This document shows positions 43,018 to 56,444 of a stretch of DNA of 64,000 nt, piece after piece. The DNA comes from Syncephalis fuscata (Eukaryota; Zoopagomycota; Zoopagomycetes; Zoopagales; Piptocephalidaceae). Every line of letters begins with the position of its first letter. The first letter of the stretch is position 1. The position numbers were made by a program, and so were the translations under genes. The notes beneath the pieces were generated by a model, which was not told the origin of the DNA, searched no databases, and saw only the letters and a list, made by a program, of their open reading frames with translations. The DNA lies in assembly GCA_025786725.1 (NCBI GenBank), contig JAHLTZ010000001.1:62001-126000 (forward strand). Direction: 5' to 3'.

Positions 43018-45227
43018 TGGTCTATTGAGACAACTGACTTGCTTATAACCATTCATTAACTATTTTGCAAGTTGCCACTGCTTTCATTGATCATTAAATC
43101 ACTGCTTATTGTGATTGTTTTATTTGTAATGTGTTTGCTTAATTGATTGTATAAACTAACAAACATTTGCTTATTCATAGCAGCATCAACAGACCACCAT
43201 TTATTAGGATCTATGTAAACTATTCTAGAGTTGATTGATATATATATATCATTATTATGTAAATGTAATTGTTATTTATCTACCAACTAAAGCAATACAA
43301 TGTTTAGATAATCTATTATTTAATTCTAAATAGCCATATAAAAGCATGCAGTTATTTATTAAACAGTATAGCTATCTCGTTATATACAATTCATATAACC
43401 ATAATAATGAATCAATATGTGCAGCTGTAAATACATACAAACAATATAGCCAATCAATAAATATAATTGTTATGCCATTCATTCTATCTATTATAACAAT
43501 ATTTTTATTTGTATTCTTATTTCTTTAACTTTATTTTATTCATCCTCCCATTGCATATCATTGTATTGTCTATTGATTACACATTGTTTATAATCTATCT
43601 TATTATACTAGCTATATTTATTATATATTTAATTTACTCAATCTATTGTGTTTACTAGGTTGTATATTCTTTTGTTTATTCATCCATTTCATGTTCTATT
43701 AACTACTTTTATTAATAAAGCGTATTTTTATATGTAGTTATATTACTTGTAGATTCAATCTGGTTTATTTAACATATGCACATATACATACTATGCTTTG
43801 TCATTAATAGTACTATATTTTATTTGACTATTTATTTGTATTTATAGCACTTTACATTCTAATAAAACAAAAGAGATATACTTATAACATTTTTCCAATA
43901 TAAATATATAAAGCATATGTATAGTAAAATAAATATATCAATATGAGAACGCATACGGCTATTGCATAACATCATCTACGTTTGCAAAAACCATAGGATA
44001 TTCAATAAACTGTAGTAACATTTACATACAAAACTTGATAAATGACACGCGTTTAAACTGTAAACTGGTCGAGTATACAATCAAGAATGCTTAACCAAAA
44101 CCAGTCAAGTATTGATTCAGGACAAATAGTGCAATATCAAAAAGGCCAATTCAGCACCATACAGTCTTCACTGGCCACATACAGAAAAGTACTGATGAGT
44201 GAGATTGTTCAAGCAGTGGAAGAGAATAAAGAGACAATCAGCAGAGATATAGCCACCACAATCACTATATACTTTGTTTTACTATAGATCACTATCGTAG
44301 ATCATACTTAACAGCTTATATAGTCTCAAAGTGTTGACTGCACTATTGCTATTGAAATTGCAAAGCTATTGCCAGATGACTTACAATAACAATTGATGGC
44401 AAAATCAAAGTATACAGCAATATTTTACATAATATATTCAACATAGCATAACAACAATCCAAAATGCACTTAATATGTCAATAAAAGTGCCATCATTGAT
44501 TGGAGTGATGATGAATTGCAAAAAGGTCAGATTACAAAAGAGCAATGCAAGGATATAGTGTAAATAACATATATAAAGTGTACAAGTATATGCAATGGGT
44601 ATATGTTGTCAAGTGTAAAGAAAGAGAAAGGGAAATATGATGACGTAGATTGTGAGATGTGAGCCTGTCAGTCAATATTTATAAACAAAAAGTTTAATTG
44701 ATTAATAAATGGAGTGTGAAATAATAAAAGTCAATTTACCCAACATGTCGGTACATCATAGAACAACAAGTGAAGCAATAATGCATTGAGAATAAAAGTC
44801 ATTTTACCCCCAAAACTACTCATTATCATAGAATATGTTATTAAAAAATAAAATAAAAATACTATTTTTATTTTACAAATACTTTAACGTTACATTTATT
44901 ATAGTATATTCTGCTTAATGACACAATGGCTCAGTCCTGAGTTGTATAGCAAACTATTGCGCATATCGGTATTTTATATAGTCACTTGGCTAAGCATGCA
45001 TGTGCCACATCATACTGGTTTTCATGTTGGCCTTTGCAGTCGATATGTTACGTGTTTATTCCTGTTTTTACTTCATAGCTTTAACGGACTTTGTAATGTA
45101 ATATAACAACGTGTATTTTATTTTATTTAGTAGCATTGAAACTCAATCGGTGAATTATGTTATAGACCATATTTCTAAAGAAAAGTAGTCATTTTTATTT
45201 AACTAATACAGTAATAAATTGTGTGGA
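43018..45227. other. Gene-poor AT-rich tract with decayed coding fragments
   Basis: No intact gene. Several coding-looking scraps occur on the plus strand in order: 44087-44287 (GQIVQYQKGQFSTIQSSL, IVQAVEENKETISRDIATT), near 44337-44393 (VDCTIAIEIAKLLPDDLQ) and near 44490-44565 (IIDWSDDELQKGQITKEQC). They may be remnants of one gene, but no family is recognised. Confidence 0.4.
44087..44565 (+). pseudogene. Possible decayed gene fragments, unknown family
   Basis: Three short plus-strand open stretches with balanced, polar amino-acid composition, unlike the Leu/Tyr/Ile frames typical of the surrounding AT-rich DNA. Stops and frame changes separate them. Intron ends at the boundaries are not convincing. 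Function unknown. Confidence 0.25.
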
Positions 45228-45410
45228 TCGACTGATTTAATTGTGTGCGAATGGCAAGAATATTGGGGGAAAGCAAAATACCTGCTAGACCCTGACAATA
45301 TTGATAGCATCGGAAAGAGCCGCTATTATAGTGGTACAACTGATTAAGAATGGTTGCATTTGGCTATGTTTCAGTTGATTGGCCAATTGATTCAACTAGC
45401 CAGTTAGATA
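45228..45410 (+). pseudogene. Decayed coding fragment, unknown family
   Basis: One frame reads DLIVCEWQEYWGKAKYLLDP, then NIDSIGKSRYYSGTTD, an in-frame TAA, then EWLHLAMFQLIGQLIQLAS and a TAG. The composition is clearly protein-like for about 55 codons across the stop, which suggests a dead gene. It sits just left of the hairpin-rich tract. I recognise no family. Confidence 0.35.
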
Positions 45411-45886
45411 TGCTGATTATGCGCGGAAATGACCGGCAAATGGAAGGCAAAAAGTGATCGAATATGGAAATAAGGAAGGATTATAATCCAATTACTAATA
45501 AGATGGTATCTGCATTAGGTTTCAGTCGTTGCAATACACCAATGAACATCCACATACTATTTACCAATATTGTCTATTCTAATTGGTAAATATGTTTTGA
45601 AGTTTATAAGGTTGTGTTGAGTTACTTTTGCTCATTACTTCGCCTTCTCCTGTTTCTAGTTGTTAATGTGCTGTAAACCGTTTGTTAATGGTTAGCATTA
45701 AATCTAGTAGTTACATCCAGTGGTGTGGGGTCCCTTGTTGGTTGATCACGATATACTGTGTTCTTGCTTTTGAGCTGTGTTGAATGTGCAATACAGTATT
45801 TGCAGACTGCTGTATTATACTGGCTCAACAATTATATGGCTGCCCGTAATAGGCGGCTGTATACTAGTGTAGTGCGGAGATATGTG

Positions 45887-46060
45887 GGATGCTGGAGCGT
45901 GCAGTGATAGGACATAAGTCGGTATTGCTGCACGCTCTCTCATGGGGGACGCTAGGGCGCACAGTATTAGCTTAATACTGCTCTATGCTCCCTCCTGTAA
46001 AGGCTAGAGCGCGCAGTAACAGTATTTAGCAAGTCAGTTATTGCTGTGTGTTTCCCTCAT
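45887..46060. repeat. Three diverged tandem hairpin units (52-60 nt period)
   Basis: The 5' arms begin GCTGGAGCGTGCAGT (45891), GCTAGGGCGCACAGT (45951) and GCTAGAGCGCGCAGT (46003), consensus GCTRGRGCGYRCAGT. The 3' arms end with tattgctgcacgctctctcat, aatactgctctatgctccctc and ttattgctgtgtgtttccctcat. Loops differ and the arms change partly in step, so these look like tandem copies kept as hairpins. Confidence 0.7.
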
Positions 46061-46127
46061 ATGGATGCGGCGACCTGTGATAGGTGGCCATATGTTAGTG
46101 CTCACTTGTTTGCAACGCGCGCTGGAG

Positions 46128-46169
46128 GTGTGTTGGTAGTGTTCAACTTGCTGAACACTGCCATCACAC
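46128..46169. repeat. Long hairpin, 18-nt arms with a 6-nt loop
   Basis: Left arm GTGTGTTGGTAGTGTTCA (46128-46145), loop ACTTGC, right arm TGAACACTGCCATCACAC (46152-46169). One T-T mismatch and one G-U (or T-G) pair; the other 16 pairs are Watson-Crick. The strongest single hairpin of the array. Confidence 0.85.
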
Positions 46170-46600
46170 ACTAGACTAGGTGTGATATGTGAGCATCTAT
46201 AATAGATGAGCATGTATCATACTGTTTACTTGTGGGCATTATTAAACGACTGCAGTGTGGCACTAGTCGACATGTTGTTTAATTTTTAACTACCGTCTTG
46301 GAAAAACATTATGACGATTGCTACTGACCTGGACTAGCGACCGAAAATTAAGCAATATCTCTACGGTTGATTACATCGTAGCGTAGACTAGTTGTTATAC
46401 TGTAATCTTTTATAGTGCAGCAGTATATGGCAATATGTTGTTTAGTATAATATGATGTAGTATTATATGCGTTTGGCTTATACATCAGCTACAATTGGGT
46501 GAACCAGTAGTTTAGTGCTGCTTATAGCCACGTAACACTATGACATTTATTAAGCAGCATCGCCATCTTGATGGTGGCTAGTAAAAGCTATGTGCTTCTG

Positions 46601-48004
46601 ACAAATGTTATTTCGATTAAGTCGTATTATTGTCGGTACTCCAGGTGGACGCATAGTTTCTGTATTAGTTACTATCTTGTTTAACAACATTTCTAGTTTA
46701 TTTGTATAACAGATAACAACAATACACAAACAACTACACTCGTGTACACTATAAACTATACGCAAGGAACAATCAACTAGATGTAGGTGCTTATTACTAC
46801 TAAACAATACTAACGCACTTTTATTATAGCTATTCGAGCATTGGTGCCGGATCAACAAGTATATCTGACTGCATCTGTTATCGGGCACAAATATTTTGCA
46901 TGCAACTTACAATACCAACTATAGAATTCGTTGGCACAAGCATCGACAACAATACTGTATACTGTCGTTGGTACTATCGTTTGGACTGGATTCTAAATGG
47001 GACATATACTTATTGTTTTATATTACCCAACACTAACTGGCATTGCTATTGCGCATCTGCTAAATGCTTTGGTTTGATTGAAGTGGTGGTAATAAAGAGG
47101 GAGGTGGTGGACATTATACATATATATATTAAATTGGAATGGTAGATTTAATAAAGGAGCGTATGAGGTGTTTGCTGAATCGACATAACACTGTGACTCC
47201 ATTACTAGTTTGTCTAATGTTGTGCTTATTATGTTTAATAAAACTATAATACTGGTACATATATTTAATTAAAGTCATTGATATTTGAATGGCTAGATTA
47301 CAAGTAGCTACATTCAATACTACATCTACGCCAACTATTTTAATAATATTTATTAACATTTAATATGATTTGGTGGTCAAATGATTACATTTAATTATAT
47401 TCGCATAATTGAATTAGATATTCTTTTTATTGAGCACGGGGACAAGTGGCGAGTTTTATTAATAATCAAAATACTCATTATTGTATATTCATCTTACTAT
47501 ATAATTTTATATTGTATACTCACCACAAATCATTAATAAAAACGTATATACTTTAATTCATTCTATTCATTGTGCTAATCCAACCTTATATGGTGACTTT
47601 ATTATTTTTATTATGCACTTTCATTTGCCCATTAATTCCGTTCTAACTACATTGTACTATATCAGCCGTGCTTTATCAATAAAAGTATGTATTTGTAATT
47701 AACTATTCTTTTTATGTTTTGATTTAATTCAATTGAACATATATACGCATACTGTAATGTATTGCCAATACTCATTTAAATATATATATCACTATTAATG
47801 TAAAGATACATATCTAGCATAAATATAAAACAAACGAAACAGTATAGATTCAAACGTGCAGAATCCGCATTAAGCTATGCTTCCATTAATGGTCATGTTA
47901 GACTATAATAGTTTTTCTCAAAAGCTGTTGCTCTAGCATTCAATGCACTTTGTAAATAAAGCAAAAACTATTTCTTTTATCTGATACGTATTAGCAAAAG
48001 AATA
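46601..48004. other. AT-rich intergenic region before GPI
   Basis: Contains one copy of the dispersed repeat (47365-47457); otherwise AT-rich with only chance frames (46550-46888, 46900-47145, 47129-47359). The last 100 bases are presumably the GPI promoter and 5'UTR. Confidence 0.5.
47365..47457. repeat. Dispersed repeat copy 2
   Basis: Matches 5382-5474 over about 92 bases with roughly one difference in five (my count by eye). From the shared ATG both copies read in the same frame: FNYIRIIELDILFIEHGDKW here versus FNNIRVVELEFQSIEHGDKW at the other copy, with several third-position changes. Confidence 0.65.
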
Positions 48005-49895
<1,891 letters not shown>

Positions 49896-50138
49896 ACTGC
49901 ATTGATTTGATTACTTTAGTTGATTATTTATCTAACTATTAACATGTTTAAATACTGGCTTATTAGTAATATATCTTATGATAATGGATTGTTTATTATT
50001 AATTCATATTTTTACTATTTTGCTGATAATATTTTGTCTCAAGGTTTATAAATTCAACATATCGATTACTTTTTACGTATAATTATTTTCGTTTATTTGT
50101 AAATGTCATTTGTATACGTGTTTATCGCAAAATATAGA
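49896..50138. other. Convergent 3' spacer
   Basis: AT-rich 243-base spacer between the GPI and nucleolar-protein 3' ends. No gene. Confidence 0.7.
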
Positions 50139-53100
50139 TTAGACTTCAAACTGCAATACCTCAAGACCGTAAATACCAGCTCGTGCTGAGCGTGCCATCT
50201 TTTGCGCTTGCTTGCGGCCGTGTCGTGCTGGCTTTCTTGACTGCGCTGCAAGTTGTCCTTTGATACGGGCAGCTTCTGCACTTGTCGCCTCTTTGCCTAG
50301 ACCATGTGTCGAGAATTCCTTAGCACTGGGCATTAACGAGCGTAGCCAGTAGCCACCTAGCATACCGCGTAGTATCTCGCAGGATCGTTGCAACTCAAGT
50401 TCGGCCTTTACCAATTGCTGTAGCTCACGTAGTAGCGGTCGTGCTTCAGGCGTAAGAATAAGTCGTGCTAAATGCGCATCAAGCAATAGCGCAGCTGTAT
50501 CTATAACTAGTGTTTGCGACGGTGCCGTTCGTCCATTTAATGGTAGATACGGTGTTGGTAGAAAAGCTGCGTCAAGTCTAGGCGGTGGCAATGACGACGA
50601 TAACAATGCAGCTGTTGGCTTATCGTTGGCTACGGCCTCGGACCAGTGACGCATCCATTGAACGATGATGCCAAGAACAAGTAGCGTATGTGCCGTTGAC
50701 AATCGATGGAATGCTCGTACCAATAACGATGAATTTGTTGGTGTGGCCATAAAGGCTGCAAGTAATTCATCAACACGGATAGGCGCATTATCCGTTGAAT
50801 CATAATCCATATCGGTATTATTTGTGTTGCTTAATTGCTTGTCACATAATCGGCGTAGTACAGAAACTGCGTCAATTTCCGATAAATCACCAACATGTCG
50901 GAATGCCAATAGTACAAGATGCCATGCTTGACGATCGGCCAATCTACGTAATAATGTGCTATCACCGTGTCGATTAGATCGCACATAACCAGCCGACAAC
51001 AATCCACGTCGCATAATGTCTTCAACAACACTGACTGGCCAGAAAGATAGATCAGCGCTGCCATCGGAACATCACGGAAACAACGTGCAATAACTGTGGC
51101 CACAAACGGTTGCGATAACTTGGGTTCTTGTGGTGATTGACGCAACTAAAATAAAATAATAATATTAGTATTCACTAAGCATAATAATTACTAAATCTAA
51201 TATAGCTACCTTATTCTTTAAACGATCCAATTTTGCATAGATTTTCTTAATTTTTTTCGCTAAATCAGTCAATTCATCTTCAACAATGAGACTGGCCTTT
51301 ACTTCTTTAAGACCATCAAGTTCTTGCTCGTAATTTGCAATTTTAGCGCGTAGTTTATTAGCATCTTCATCTTTTTCAAAATAAGCTGTATAAATTTGTG
51401 AAAATTGATCTGCGCTAATATTGGACTCTAATAGCTTGGCTAATAATTCATGCTCGGTAGCCTGGGTCTTTGTTTGTAGACTTGTCCATTTATCCAATAC
51501 AATAGGATCCTATAATTGTTATGTATGTGCATATTGATTAGCATGATTATATTCTATTGTCGTTTATGTTTATTATTTACCTTGGGTACGCCTGTAATTG
51601 CAGCCATTTGATTATATGGTAGAACTGCATCGTTTGATACAGTACTAGTCGCAATATGAGTGCTACTAATGGATAATCGGCCAATAGCACCAAGTAAAGA
51701 AATGGATCGACAACTAATCTTTAGTCCAAATAATGACGTCTTCTCAGCCGACAGATTTTTTGATGACACAGCAACCGATACTAAAAGCTGCGACCATGGT
51801 GTCATACAAGCCTGATATAATTTAGCTATTAATGATAATTATACTAATCAATTAATCAGTATAAATACCTTATAAAGACACTGATCATCTGTTGATGCTT
51901 CAACAGGCAGTGCTTGTTCTGCTTGTTTGGTACCAAATCTCGTATCCCATACGGTCAATGAATGTTCTAGCTTATCTATTCAATTAATGAAAAAATATAA
52001 TGTTAGTTTCAATATTATAAAATTTATGTATCTCTCCTACCTTTAGAAACTTGATGACGATAAATACAGGCAATGTAATCCTGTCTAACATATGCCACAG
52101 CAATAGGACGTGTCGTAAATGTTAATGGCTTTGTCTCTGAGGTCAGCCCAACTATTTGATCCAATTGAGCCGAAGAAAGTGATTTGGCATGAAATCCGGC
52201 CGTGTCAAAGACACATGTATAGGCGGTCCATTTACCAGATATATCTTTAATTCATAGGTTATCTATATATCTACATACGGCATTATATATTGTATAATTA
52301 GCTTACCAGCAACAGTTAGACCGCCATGTTTAAGATCCAAAGCACAATTAACAAGTGGGTGGTCCATCTAGAAATAATATATATATATTAATCCCAATGT
52401 TATTACTGTTATATTCTATAATAATTAATGTGAATTATAACCTACTTTAATTGGTGTACTACCAATATCCTTTACTTCTTCGGTTTGAGTATCGACTGTT
52501 ATCCAGTGAATTAAACATGAAGTGTCATTAGGTGTTGCAGTAATTATTGAAATCAATAGAGTTTGTGCAGCATTCATTTCGCTCAAAACGCTGACGGGTA
52601 GAAAAGTATCGGCAATTGGAGTAACTGCGTATTGAATAATAAAAGCATTGTTTTTATTTCTACATATATATAATATTAGTAATTATAATTAGACATTAAT
52701 AAACTATAGCTTACTTGAGTGGTGAATGTGTTATAACTTTCAACTCTTCATTGGTCAATAAGATAGTTCCATCCGCTTGTAGCACCACCAATCTATTGGA
52801 TGCCCATGGCACAGAGTTTAATGCAATGATAGGTTGTGGTACCTATAGAATAATAATAATGGTAATTAAGATTAATTATAGATATGTACATTGCTAATAT
52901 ACCACTTACGCTATAAGTTCGTTTAGATCTCATAGCACCTGCTTCTCCGTCGATCCAACGCCAAATAGTACGCCCCGCCTTTTCCTCTGTAATATCGGCC
53001 GCTTGTTGGACACCAATATAAACAAAGTTTACATTCTTTGCTGATTTAACATAGATGGGCGGCGTGCAGAAATGCACAGCTGGTCCTGTAGACCATGACT

Positions 53101-53489
53101 TGAGGCAGCGTTGGTGTTCATCCGCCTAATCAATTGGATTATTTAATTTGTAAAAGTAATTAAATATTAAAGTTTACCTGATAAAACTGAACACCTTCTC
53201 CTTGTATGGCAAGTGGTACAGCGCGCTCATCCAACGTATTTGTCGACGCATCAATACTGTCGTCTAGGGTGGCTACCGCTGTATCATTTGTCGTGGCCAA
53301 TGATGCCGACCAACTAGCACCAAACAAGCATGATTCCGTCACAGCTATAGGTGCTGAATCCGTAGAAGTGGCTAGCTGTTTAGTTGCCTGCTTTTTTGAT
53401 TTTTTCTTGTCAGATTTACGACCCAAGCTTGTAGGAAAAACCGAAAAGTTGGCCAAACATAATGGCTCTTCAATGGTTACAGTCGTCAT
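50139..53489 (-). CDS. Utp8/NOL11-like nucleolar protein (small-subunit processome candidate); one apparent frameshift
   Basis: Ten exons: 53178-53489, 52910-53125, 52715-52842, 52446-52659, 52307-52367, 52041-52244, 51869-51975, 51581-51811, 51210-51509, 50139-51145. The N-terminal half is beta-rich and propeller-like (TIWRWIDGEAGAMRSK, VLQADGTILLTNEELKV, RQDYIACIYRHQVSK, HSLTVWDTRFGTK). A helical linker (ANKLRAKIANYEQELDGLKE) and a helical C-terminal domain follow (TLVIDTAALLLDAHLARLIL, RSCEILRGMLGGYWLRSL), ending in a basic tail (KPARHGRKQAQKMARS). This layout and the ending resemble NOL11 and fungal Utp8, t-UTP factors for pre-18S rRNA transcription and processing; the match is by layout, not by a diagnostic motif. 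In the last exon the frame shifts near 51040-51065, between FRDVPMAAL and SVVEDIMRRGLLSAGY, consistent with one missing base. Confidence 0.55.
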
Positions 53490-54080
53490 GATGGAACAGC
53501 AGCAGTAAACCCCTAGGCTTCTACCAAGAGATACAGCAGTACAGTATCACAGGAAAGAGTCAAACTAGCAAGTTTAAAGACCGTTATTGCCGATGAAGAA
53601 AAGTAGCTGCAAAATACTAAACTAACAAAAAAAAGCAAAAATATTTCAGATTTGGCTGAAATCACACATAAATCATTTTAGAATCAATTTTTCTTCTACA
53701 TACAGAAGATCAACTTAACTATCATCGGCAGAGCAATATCATCTCCACACTTAATATACTATTCTCTCTTTTCGTCAGTACACTCTATTTTTTAATAAAT
53801 ATCTATTTCACCCATTGGTATACCAAGTTTCAGTCGATAGACCCATTTATTTAAATAATAATAAAATTAATATAATTTAATATAAAGAAACTATTTATAC
53901 AATATATATAATTATTTTGCACCTGTTTGTTAAAAGCATTTTAAACATTTTTTGTCATATAAATTAAATCTAAGCATGCTAATACAATGACCATAAATCC
54001 AAAAAAGTACTTTAATATTATATTATTGTCATCAATAATTACATCAATATGAAATAACTTTGCCCATTTATTACCAATTT
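53490..54080. other. Intergenic region
   Basis: AT-rich spacer holding the 5' region of the nucleolar-protein gene and the 3' region of the RFX gene. No gene seen. Confidence 0.6.
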
Positions 54081-56444
54081 TTATACTTCAAGCCTGTTAC
54101 CCCGGAATGCATTGCAAAATCTACAAACTAAATCAAGACGTAGCTCAGCCAGTCCTCTTGGCATTAGCTCGGCAACTTTCATTACCCAATGAGGAGCCTC
54201 TTCAAAAAAGCGCTTTATGTTATTTTGATATCGGTTATCTTGGAAATATTGTTTGATACACGCCGCATACCATTGCCGATCTGCCTCAATTATATCATGC
54301 CATAAGGTAGTTTGGTCCAATACTTCTTTTAAAGTATTACCTACGGTGTGCCAAAATAATTGCATTTTTGTGGGTATTTGTGCCATGTCGTTTTCAAGCA
54401 CAAGTGCCATAATTAAACGGCATTGTTTGGCGTACTCTTCAAGCAGTGCATTGCATAGCTGTGCTTTCCGAATATCGTCCTCACTGGCGTTATCCATAAT
54501 TCTTCCACTATAGCCTGCTTCAAATGTTGGTGGCATCCATGGCAGCAAGTGCTGTCGCATAATGTCCAATTGCTCTTCAAGCGGCACATGTGCGATTAAT
54601 GGCAAAAGAGGAAATGGATCGGTCATCATAGCATTGGCTTTGACCAACTCATTACCACAGCCGGCTGCCGAGGCCATCAATTCTTCCAATTGATATGCAG
54701 TGGCCGTTTCCACGGTCATTCCCTCGCCCGGTGCTTTGGTAAGCATACTCGGACACACTGTAAGTCCATCAAACATGATGGGACAGTCGATCGGTGGCGG
54801 TAAAAGATTTCTATGTCCATCGTCTTCCTCATCCTCATTATCGTCGTTATCATGGATATCGCGACTTGATATCTCATCTTCATCCACGCTTCCATCGCTA
54901 CACCGGCGTCCTGCCTCTCCGCCATAATATCCTATGGTAGAGTCGCTAAAACTTGTTGGTGTTCCCATGCTACCATCAACACTCATGGTGCCATTGGACG
55001 AACTTGCTACCGCTGCGGCCATTTGCATCTGTCGCTGCTGTTGACTTCTTTGACGTGAACTATTGCAGATTTTAATCAATTAAACCGCTGCTCTATACTG
55101 ATATGTTGCACTTACTCGGAAACAAAATAATTAGGATCACAATGAATAATAAAATCTGCCTCTGCCCAAAGGGGCGAATCGCGACGTGGCATTACACCCG
55201 AATAATGATATCTGAACTTGATTAAAATATTGTCAAGTTTTGCTAAAGGCATTCTTACTTTGAGTGTCCACGCTGGCCAAGTCGGCGTGTCTGTACATTT
55301 TCAAAAACTTGATGGATAATTTTACCGAATGTCGCTTGGTTCATTGGCTCTAACGGATCACCAATTTCACGAGCATGGTTATGATACAATTCGTAAAACT
55401 TTGTGCGTAAAATTGAATATTTTGGATGACAAGGCTCAAAGTTGTCACGTAACCTATAACAATAGTATCATTGCGTTAAACTGGCGTTTTGCCTGCTAAT
55501 CTTAACCTACCACTGGTGTGTCTCTTCCAATTGCGCCTTTTTTGCAGTACGATCGGAAGCGGCTGATCCGTGGGCAGCAAGACTTGCTACAGAACGTGGA
55601 TAGCTCATAGACGACGAATTGATGGACGACACCATACTCACCCGTGTCCCTGAGTTGGATCTTAACGTTGAATTATGACTAAAGTTGGATTCAACACTAA
55701 ATCAAATGGTTATTTGTTGGCTTGTTTGTTATTTGAAATTCAGTATATTCTAACTTGCCGTGCATGTATATCATCCACTTGAGGTAGCGGATCAAATGCT
55801 GTACTATTATCCGAAAGGAATGAATTGAATTGTAAATATCCATTTTCTGCATTATTTGTCGAGGATACCGGCATCGACACTGCAGACGAAGCAACTGAAC
55901 CTTGTGAGATAGATGAGTTTGGTGTCATCCAGTCACTCTTGATCAGATTGATTGCCGTGGCCGTGGACAAATCCATGCCTACAGGCATCATTGTGTTTTG
56001 TAGTGTGCCCATCATATTGCTCATTTCATTGGGAAGATTATGATTAAAGTCTGTATGTGAACTAACATTCATCCCTAAACTATTCATGTCCATGCCTGCC
56101 ACTTCATTGGGCGAGTGCTCCATAATAGGAACTTCAGATGCAGCCATGCTAACTTCGGTTGGAGTAGGATAACGTTTAAACCACAGACCAAGCTGTGCAA
56201 ATGTACTTTCAGTCACGGGTGGCAGATTGCCTATGTCTTGTTTTGCTGGTAACGCAGTTACGGTGTTTGGTAAAGCGATTTGTTTGGTTGGTGTCTATAA
56301 AGTGTATTTAGTAAATAGTCTATTTCTATATTTAGGCATTTCAAATGGCCAACCTACAGTATCTTGGGAATTCTCTGCCCAACTGTTGCTTGTGCGCAAA
56401 GCACTGACGTTGTCCGGTGTCATGGACGCAAGCATTGTTTCCAT
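54081..56444 (-). CDS. RFX-family winged-helix transcription factor
   Basis: Exons: 56358-56444, 55759-56294, 55511-55696, 55259-55453, 55116-55211, 54081-55059; about 692 residues. The DNA-binding domain spans three exons: ETHQW then LRDNFEPCHPKYSILRTKFY, ELYHNH, NQATFGKIIHQVFENVQTRR, LGQRGHSKYHYSGV. It matches RFX winged helices, which bind X-box DNA. C-terminal helices (PTKMQLFWHTVGNTLKEVLD, HDIIEADRQWYAACIKQYF) fit the extended RFX dimerisation region. N-terminal and middle parts are Ser/Asn/Met-rich or acidic (DNDDNEDEEDDG). Fungal RFX proteins (Crt1/RfxA types) control DNA-damage or cell-cycle genes; the targets here are unknown. The intron 55697-55758 has a GC donor (GCAAGT), the only choice that keeps frame. 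Start at the ATG at 56444, which follows an in-frame TGA. Confidence 0.88.

Larger units (their letters stand above)
45555..46600. repeat. Dense array of stem-loops (possible structured ncRNA or small-RNA source)
   Basis: Hairpins follow one another with little space between. 45560s: tatttaccaat / attggtaaata. 45770-45828: TTGAGC / GCTCAA outside AATACAGTA / TGCTGTATT. 45833-45863: TATATGGCTGCC / GGCGGCTGTATA, 12 pairs with G-U. 45895-45937: 15 pairs. Near 45962-45980: CAGTATTA / TAATACTG. Near 46013-46045: cagtaac / gttattg. 46058-46094: CATATGG / CCATATG around ACCT / AGGT. 46128-46169: 18 positions with one mismatch. 46183-46219: about 15 of 17 paired. 46241-46283: ATTAAAC / GTTTAAT with inner GACT / AGTC and AGTG / CACT. 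Weaker ones continue to about 46580. The tract is visibly richer in G and C than its flanks and has no coding frame. Transcription, strand and function are unknown. Confidence 0.75.

Noticed and set aside
45555-46600. Hairpin tract as a CRISPR array or as telomerase RNA
   Set aside because: The units are diverged, without constant spacers, in a eukaryotic genome; and no template-like repeat such as ctaaccct is present.
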